From Syntrophomonadaceae bacterium (lineage in GTDB: Bacteria > Bacillota > Syntrophomonadia > Syntrophomonadales > Syntrophomonadaceae), in NCBI GenBank assembly GCA_012522705.1, contig JAAYJY010000176.1, positions 1 through 39,188 on the forward strand: a DNA stretch of 39,188 nucleotides, in the 5' to 3' direction. The notes under the pieces are model-generated. The model made no database searches and was not told the origin of the DNA. It saw only the letters and a program-made list of their open reading frames with translations. The translations under genes and the position numbers were made by a program. Shown here piece by piece: positions 34,142-39,188 of this stretch (its first letter is position 1; the number at the start of each line of letters is the position of its first letter).

Positions 34142-34693
34142 TTGGACAGAGATGCCGCGTTGGATTTATTGAAACAAAACCTGCATAATGAGAACCTAAT
34201 CAATCATTCCCTGGCGGTGGAAGCCATTATGAGGGGATTGGCGGAGTACTTGGGCCAGGATGTGGAGAAATTTGGCCTGGCCGGACTTTTGCACGATATC
34301 GACTACGACCAGACCGGGGATGACTTCCATCGGCATTCTCTGGTAGCAGCCGAGATGCTGGAGAAAGAAGGATTAGCGGAGGACATTGTTTACGCGGTCA
34401 AGGTTCATAATGAGATCCATGGATTGGAACGGAAAAGCCTTCTGGATAAAACGCTATATGCCGCCGACCCGGTCAGTGGATTCATAACTGCGGCAGCCTT
34501 GGTGCGCCCCGATAAAAAGCTGGCTGAGGTGCAGATGAAATCCCTGCGCAAAAGATTCAAGGAAACCGCTTTTGCCCGGGGCGCCAGCCGGGAGCAGATG
34601 GACACTTGTGTGGACTTGGGCCTGGAAAGGGAAGAGTTTTTGAATATTGCCTTGGAGAGCATGAAGAAAATTTCCGCTCAGATCGGGCTGTGA
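34142..34693 (+). CDS. HD-domain (HDIG-type) phosphohydrolase-like protein
   Basis: This 183-residue protein has an HD metal-binding domain. The motif residues are visible in NHSLAVEAIM (first His), GLLHDIDYD (HD pair), the second histidine in FHRHSLVAAEML and the later AVKVHNEIHG, and a final Asp in LYAADPVSG. HD proteins of this size hydrolyse nucleotides or other phosphates, but the substrate cannot be told. The TTG start has AAGGAGG (34126-34132) 9 bases upstream. It lies between est and rnr with no overlap and is complete. Confidence 0.85.
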   Translation: MDRDAALDLLKQNLHNENLINHSLAVEAIMRGLAEYLGQDVEKFGLAGLLHDIDYDQTGDDFHRHSLVAAEMLEKEGLAEDIVYAVKVHNEIHGLERKSLLDKTLYAADPVSGFITAAALVRPDKKLAEVQMKSLRKRFKETAFARGASREQMDTCVDLGLEREEFLNIALESMKKISAQIGL

Positions 34694-34781
34694 ACTAAAC
34701 TGGCCGTGGATTTGTAAGAACCCTGTAAATTGTGGGTATACTGTTAGAGTAATACCTACTGGAAATGGAAGGGGTGGGATA

Positions 34782-36890
34782 TTGCTTACCCGCGAGGATA
34801 TCCTCAACCATATGCAACAGGAAAGCTACCGGCCTTTGTCGTATCAGGAGCTGGCCAACACTTTTCATATCGAAGATATAGATCAGGTTAAGTTTGCCAA
34901 GATAATCGGCCGCCTGCAAAAAGACGGCGAAATCCTTAAGACCCGTAAGGATAAATACGGTTTACCGGAGAAGATGAACACCTACCGCGGCATGATAAAA
35001 CTCAGCCAGCGCGGCTACGGAATCTTCACCCCGGAGGATGCCGACCTGGGCGAGGTCTTTATTTATGGCCGTAATTTGAATGGAGCCATGCATGAAGACC
35101 GGGTTCTGGTCCGGATCAACCAGCGAGGCGGTGGTGACCAGCGCCCTGAAGGCGAAGTTATCCTGGCCGTAACCAGGGCTCACAAGGCACTGGTGGGCAC
35201 CTTTAGGAAATAGCGCCAGGCAGCCCAGGTTACCCAGGACGATTCCCGTCAAATCTATCCGATTTATGTAAAGGTCAATGACAAGAGCAAGGTGCGCAAT
35301 GGGGACAAGGTCCTGGTCAGAATCAGCACCTGGCCGGACAAGGACCGTTACCCGGATGGAGAGATCGTGGAGGTTTTCGGCAGGAAGGGGCAGCCGGGGG
35401 TGGACCTGCAGATCGTGATCAAAAAACATGCCCTGCGGGACCGTTTTCCAAACTCGGTGCTGGAAGAAGCCCGACGAGTGGCGCACCGGGGAGCAGAGAC
35501 CGATTTGGCTGGCAGGCGTGATCTGCGCGAGTTGCGGATGGTGACCATCGACGGGGAAGACGCCAAGGACCTGGATGATGCGGTTTCGATAGAGAGGAAA
35601 AGGGGCGGCTACCAGTTGGGGGTGCATATTGCCGATGTATCCCATTATGTGAAAGAAGACAGCAAGCTTGATAAAGAAGCCTGCGAGCGCGGCACCAGCG
35701 TATATCTGATTGACAAGGTTCTGCCCATGCTGCCAGCGGAACTGTCCAATGGTATCTGCAGCTTGAACGCAGGGGAGGATCGCTTGGCCATAAGTTGTAT
35801 CATGGACATCGATGGGTCCGGTAAGGTGCGCAAATATGAGATTGTCCCGTCGCTTATACATATCGATCAACGCATGACCTACACCACCGTCAACCTCATT
35901 CTGGAACAGAACGATGCGTGTGCCATCGCTGCTTACCAGCCCTTGATAGATGATTTCCGATTGATGAAGGAATTGGCCGACATACTCCGCAGCGAGAGGA
36001 TGAACCGGGGAGCTTTGGATTTCGACTTCCCCGAGCCTAAAGTAATAGTAAACGAGCAGGGATTTCCTTTAGAAATTAAAGTGCGGGAGAGCGGCGCGGG
36101 CGAAATGCTCATTGAAGATTTCATGATCAAAGCCAACGAAGTAGTAGCCGAACACCTGATTAAAAAGGAAGCTCCGGCACTTTACCGGGTACATGAAAAA
36201 CCGCAAGGCGACTCATTGCTGCGGCTGAACAATGTGCTGGGCGTATTCGGGCAGAAACTCCTTGAAAATCGGATCAATCCCAAGGAGTTCCAGAGGATCC
36301 TTAATGAGATCAAAGGCAGCCCCGGAGAAAAGACCATATCCCTGATGCTGCTGCGGTCGATGAAACATGCCCGCTACGCACCCCAGCCGTTAGGGCATTT
36401 TGGCCTGGCTTCCCAATATTATTGCCACTTCACCAGTCCCATTCGCCGATACCCGGACCTAGTCGTGCACCGGGCTCTGAAATTGCTGCTGGCCGGGGGA
36501 ATTAAGGGCTCGCGAAAAGTCCAGTTGGAAAAGAAAATGGGCTACTACAGCGAACGCTCCACTATCCAGGAGATCAAGGCCGAGGAAGCAGAGCGTGACT
36601 TGGTAGCCATCAAAAAATGCCAGTATATGCAGCAGTTTATTGGCGAGGAGTTCGATGCCACCATATCATCGGTGCTGTCCTTCGGGTTCTTTGTGGAACT
36701 GCCTAATACTGTTGAGGGTCTGGTTCACATATCCAGCATCCATGATGATTATTATCAGTTCAATGACCGCAACTTTACCTTGACCGGCAACTACAGCGGC
36801 AAGAAGTATGCTATTGGGGACCCGGTCCGGGTCCTGCTGGTCAAAGTAGACATAGATGACGTAAAGATCGATTTCGAACTGGTCTGCTAG
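34782..36890 (+). CDS. rnr: Ribonuclease R, interrupted by in-frame TAG
   Basis: Read through codon 144, this is a ~702-residue 3'-5' exoribonuclease that degrades structured RNA and works with tmRNA-SmpB on non-stop mRNA. An N-terminal winged helix (about 1-65) is followed by cold-shock domains, and TAG falls between them (LVGTFRK, then RQAAQV). The RNB catalytic core carries TIDGEDAKDLDDAVSI, with HFTSPIRRYPDLVVHR later. A C-terminal S1 domain ends with FGFFVELPNTVEGLVHISS. TTG 34782 has GGAAGGGGTGGG just upstream. It heads rnr-smpB-ssrA. Confidence 0.92.
35211..35213 (+). other. In-frame TAG in rnr
   Basis: The codons read AGG AAA TAG CGC CAG GCA. The frame is open from 34782 up to this codon and from here to 36890. 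Single-base sources include AAG, CAG, GAG and TCG; the linker position is variable in the family, so the lost residue cannot be named. Confidence 0.85.
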
Positions 36891-36927
36891 TGCGGGGATT
36901 TCATACCTTCACTGGTAACTGAACGCA

Positions 36928-36957
36928 TTGACTGGCTGGAGCTCCCTCCTATATAAT
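36928..36957 (+). promoter_or_regulatory. Sigma-70-type promoter upstream of smpB
   Basis: TTGACT (36928-36933) and TATAAT (36952-36957) are 18 bases apart, the best promoter match in the window. Transcription would begin near 36964, just before the hairpin at 36985. Confidence 0.7.
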
Positions 36958-36984
36958 AAAGAAGCATTGTTCAGCCAACCTTGG

Positions 36985-37020
36985 CCCGGGCGCTAAACTT
37001 CCTGGTGCGAGGGTTTTTTT
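36985..37020 (+). terminator. Terminator or attenuator in the smpB leader
   Basis: CCC (36985-36987) pairs with GGG (37011-37013) and GCGC (36990-36993) with GTGC (37005-37008), followed by seven T. The stem is imperfect but the U tract is strong. It ends rnr transcripts. Because a promoter lies just upstream, it may also attenuate smpB or end a ~55-base leader RNA. Confidence 0.55.
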
Positions 37021-37062
37021 ATCGAAGCCACGGGTTATGTTCAAACTAATTGGAGAAAGCCG

Positions 37063-37536
37063 ATGAAGAAAAAGAAAGGCCTGCCGGCCGCAGTTGAGAA
37101 CCGGAAGGCCAGACACGAATATCATATAGAGGATACATATGAGGCCGGTCTGGTGCTGGTTGGCACCGAGGTCAAGTCCTTGCGGGCGGGCAAAGCCAAT
37201 CTCCAGGATGCCTATGCGGCCATCAAGGATGGAGAGGCGTGGGTTTACAACTTCCATATCAGTCCCTATGAACAGGGCAATCAGTTTAACCATGATCCCA
37301 AGCGGCCCAAGAAACTCCTCCTGCACAAGAGTGAGATAAGGCGCCTGCTATCCATGCAGAGAGAAAAAGGCTACACTTTGGTTCCTCTGAAGGTATACTT
37401 CAAACAGGGTAAGGCCAAGATGAACTTGGCGGTGGCGGTAGGCAAGAAACTGTATGACAAGCGCCAGGACATTGCCGAGCGGTCTGCCCGCCGGGACATA
37501 GAACGAGCCATCAAGGAAAAAGGGCGGGGCGAATAG
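37063..37536 (+). CDS. smpB: SsrA-binding protein SmpB
   Basis: This 157-residue tmRNA partner is needed for trans-translation. The OB-fold core has NRKARHEYHIEDTYEAGLVL, GTEVKSLRAGKANLQDAY and the HISPYEQGN loop. The basic C-terminal tail that enters the mRNA channel is present (LYDKRQDIAERSARRDIERA). Length is typical. The ATG follows GGAGAAAG. The gene sits between rnr and ssrA, whose products work with it. Confidence 0.97.
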   Translation: MKKKKGLPAAVENRKARHEYHIEDTYEAGLVLVGTEVKSLRAGKANLQDAYAAIKDGEAWVYNFHISPYEQGNQFNHDPKRPKKLLLHKSEIRRLLSMQREKGYTLVPLKVYFKQGKAKMNLAVAVGKKLYDKRQDIAERSARRDIERAIKEKGRGE

Positions 37537-37573
37537 GCATCATTCACCTGATGCAGGATAAGCACCGATATGG

Positions 37574-37579
37574 TATACT
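37574..37579 (+). promoter_or_regulatory. Candidate -10 element for ssrA
   Basis: TATACT lies about 84 bases upstream of the mature tmRNA 5' end, which would need RNase P processing. No clear -35 was found, and read-through from smpB is also possible. Confidence 0.3.
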
Positions 37580-37657
37580 ATTACTGTTGGTAGATGTACA
37601 CCAACCGGTTCTTTTAAAATAATCCGTATTCGGCAGCCATTATGTACTCCTTAATAA

Positions 37658-38006
37658 GGGGGCGCAATGGTTTCGACGGGGGATAAGATGGGTTGAGAAG
37701 CGAGCCGAGTTGTCGCCAGCTCGTTAAAAAGGTGAAAAAACTACAACTGCCGAAGATAACTTCGCACTAGCGGCTTACGCCGCTCGTCCGGCCAGGTTTC
37801 CTAGCGGCCTGGTGCAGGGCGTCACTTAGTTAGGGTACCCTTTAGCCTTCTTTCTCGAGGGGCTTTATGGGGAAACCAATCGGGGATAGCTTAAGGAAGC
37901 CTGTTCGTGGGCGTCTGGATGGCGAAACTCAAATCACGAACTGCGCTCGGAGATGCTCTTCTGGTCTTTCTTTCGGACGGGGGTTCGACTCCCGCCGCCT
38001 CCACCA
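37658..38006 (+). ncRNA. ssrA: Transfer-messenger RNA (tmRNA) with unusual tag frame
   Basis: This 349-base tmRNA frees stalled ribosomes with SmpB. The 5' end GGGGGCG (37658-37664) pairs with CGCCTCC (37996-38002), followed by ACCA. The conserved GCAATGGTTTCGACGGGG and a T arm with GGGTTCGACTCCC are present. The tag frame starts at GCC 37749 and reads AEDNFALAA. The next codon is TAC (37776-37778) instead of a stop. The frame then runs a further 16 codons to TAG at 37827. The tag end normally sits in a hairpin: AGCGGC (37769-37774) pairs with GCCGCT (37779-37784) around TTAC. TTAA there would give the usual TAA stop. Confidence 0.95.
37975..38006. other. Likely integration site at the tmRNA 3' end
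   Basis: The T arm and acceptor end of ssrA are directly followed by an integrase remnant and dinD on the minus strand. tmRNA 3' ends are frequent attachment sites for tyrosine integrases. The second repeat, expected at the far side of the element, is outside the window. Confidence 0.5.
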
Positions 38007-38020
38007 TTATATTTTAGAAT

Positions 38021-38278
38021 TCACACCCCTGTAATTATCGTTTTTTTGCGGTGTTGCATGGGTTTTTGCTTGCCTTTGGCAAAATGTTGTTCCTTACAAG
38101 GTTCACCCACTTCGTTGAACAGTGGGCCCTGCTCAATCTTCGCCTTGTACTCGATCATTTTCCGTTCGACCTGGGCGTCGCTGCGACCTCGAAAAGGTAC
38201 GCGCTTTCCGTTGATGACCCGAATCGCTTCATGGAGACCGTCTGGCCTGACATAGTATTTGGGTTTTTTCTTGGCCAT
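38021..38278 (-). pseudogene. int: N-terminal fragment of a tyrosine-type integrase
   Basis: Only 85 codons remain. The N-terminal ~55 residues (KPKYYVRPDGLHEAIRVING, then KRVPFRGRSDAQVERK) match the arm-type DNA-binding domain that starts many phage and ICE integrases. The rest (from about KEQHFAKG) is not recognisable, and the core-binding and catalytic domains with R-H-R-Y are absent. The frame reads towards the tmRNA and ends 14 bases from it, so the 3' part was probably lost by recombination or deletion at the attachment site. It begins 2 bases after the dinD stop, with GAGGTGAA upstream. Confidence 0.65.
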
Positions 38279-38280
38279 TA

Positions 38281-39117
38281 TTATTCACCTCTTTTCGTTA
38301 TTCGTTTAAAAGCCTTCTGATTCTTTTTCTCTAGTTTTTTAATACTGTCTTCTACCGGGAGATTCTCAGGCATGGTCCCACCCAACTCTTCAATAGTATC
38401 CCTGACTTTTCTTCCTACCTTGTAATGAGTTCTGTTAGCATTTTCTTTGCCTTGAATATTATCACGGCGAAGCTTCTCTTCTGTTTGTGTTGCGCGGAAA
38501 AGGTTGGCTGCGAGTTCTGTACTACCCATATGATCAAGAATATTTTGTGACTTTTTTAACTGTTTACGGCGATGAATATCTTTGGCCTCCAGTCCTCCGT
38601 AAAGGCCTTTATAGCCGTGATTCTGAAATATGGCAAAGTCCAATCCGGTATCTACCCCTGAATCTTTGGCTGCACTAGCAAGATATGTATTATGCTTCTT
38701 GAGTTCTTGCCTGAGCATTAACCGTTTATCATCTTCAGATGCCTGTTCGAATAACTCTTGTTTTCGCGTTTGGACAGCGAAATACGTTTGACCCATGGCC
38801 ACAATTTCTTTGGACGGATCAGCATTTTGTACAATTAAATAACATGCATAACGAGATAAATGATAATTTTCTATTGTTCTCTTTGCTTTGCTTCCGATAT
38901 CGACCAATTCGTTTATTTGCACGAAATGGTTTTCTATAATCTGCTGGCTGTTTTCGCACGCTTTCATAGCTTTTTTGATAACAGGTAAAAAATTTCTATA
39001 TTCAGCATATTCGAGGATTATCATTAAATCTCTAGCCGACCAGTATTCCATGTTTTGTTTAGTCACTTTTTTTATTTGTTCAAAGGGTGATTGGATCCCA
39101 ACTGGTTTGTCGGTCAT
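38281..39117 (-). CDS. dinD: DNA damage-inducible protein D (DinD)
   Basis: This complete 278-residue protein is of the DinD family. The recognisable stretches are EYWSARDLMIILEYAEYRNF (about 24-43), GSKAKRTIENYHLSRYACYL (about 75-94), IVQNADPSKEIVAMGQTYFA and a C-terminal ELAANLFRATQTEEKL. E. coli DinD is SOS-induced and reported to restrain RecA filament pairing; homologues often travel on mobile elements. AAAGGGG lies 8 bases before the ATG. I saw no clear LexA box in the 71 upstream bases available. The gene is richer in A+T than the core genes and is coupled to the integrase remnant, consistent with transfer. Confidence 0.92.
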   Translation of the reverse strand: MTDKPVGIQSPFEQIKKVTKQNMEYWSARDLMIILEYAEYRNFLPVIKKAMKACENSQQIIENHFVQINELVDIGSKAKRTIENYHLSRYACYLIVQNADPSKEIVAMGQTYFAVQTRKQELFEQASEDDKRLMLRQELKKHNTYLASAAKDSGVDTGLDFAIFQNHGYKGLYGGLEAKDIHRRKQLKKSQNILDHMGSTELAANLFRATQTEEKLRRDNIQGKENANRTHYKVGRKVRDTIEELGGTMPENLPVEDSIKKLEKKNQKAFKRITKRGE

Positions 39118-39188
39118 TATGAAGCCCCTTTCAAATTAAGTGAAAACCACAACTTTTGCTCAACCTCACCATCGGATCGGCCCCGGAA

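Noticed and set aside
39118..39188. LexA box upstream of dinD
   Set aside because: No GAAC-N4-GTTC-like palindrome is visible in the bases available; the same is true upstream of uvrB.
1..39188. CRISPR array or tRNA genes
   Set aside because: No regularly spaced direct repeats and no cloverleaf-forming sequence other than the tRNA-like part of tmRNA were seen.

Overview
The window is about 39 kb of chromosome at roughly 50% G+C. It most likely comes from an anaerobic member of the Bacillota in class Clostridia, possibly near Syntrophomonadaceae or Peptococcaceae; that placement is an inference. The support is the gene order: minJ-like PDZ gene-uvrB-uvrA; rapZ-whiA-rpoN-cggR-gapA-pgk-tpiA-gpmI-eno-secG; and est-rnr-smpB-ssrA. 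These match Bacillota gene neighbourhoods. A three-subunit iron-sulfur/flavin NAD(P)H oxidoreductase, a poly-ferredoxin DUF362 protein and a proton-pumping pyrophosphatase point to an energy-limited anaerobe.

Layout. 1-7.5 kb: a MinJ-like PDZ membrane protein, a two-P-loop ATPase, and uvrB and uvrA. 7.7-15.4 kb: a nuoE/nuoF/large-subunit operon resembling the Stn (Sporomusa-type Nfn) transhydrogenase, with uvrC directly behind it. 15.5-18.3 kb: a small holin-like membrane protein, a DUF362 ferredoxin protein and a phosphoglucose/phosphomannose isomerase. 18.3-31.7 kb: rapZ-whiA-rpoN, then a CggR-controlled lower-glycolysis operon with a palindromic operator, then secG and hppA. 31.9-34.7 kb: an accessory insertion into the secG-est-rnr order, holding a stand-alone SIR2-like protein on the minus strand, a gene-poor repeat-bearing stretch, the est esterase and an HD-domain protein. 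34.8-38.0 kb: rnr, smpB and the tmRNA gene. 38.0-39.2 kb: the edge of an integrated element at the tmRNA 3' end, carrying dinD and the N-terminal stub of an integrase.

The most unusual signal is a set of single-base anomalies in otherwise intact conserved genes. Three genes (large oxidoreductase subunit, est, rnr) are each interrupted by one in-frame TAG with clear homology continuing in the same frame. pgk has a one-base frameshift at a T run. The tmRNA tag frame encodes AEDNFALAA but lacks the expected stop directly after it. TAG is also the terminal stop of about ten genes here, so the code is not wholly reassigned. The choices are sequencing or assembly error, real decay, or partial amber readthrough (suppressor tRNA or pyrrolysine). 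The sequence alone cannot decide between them.
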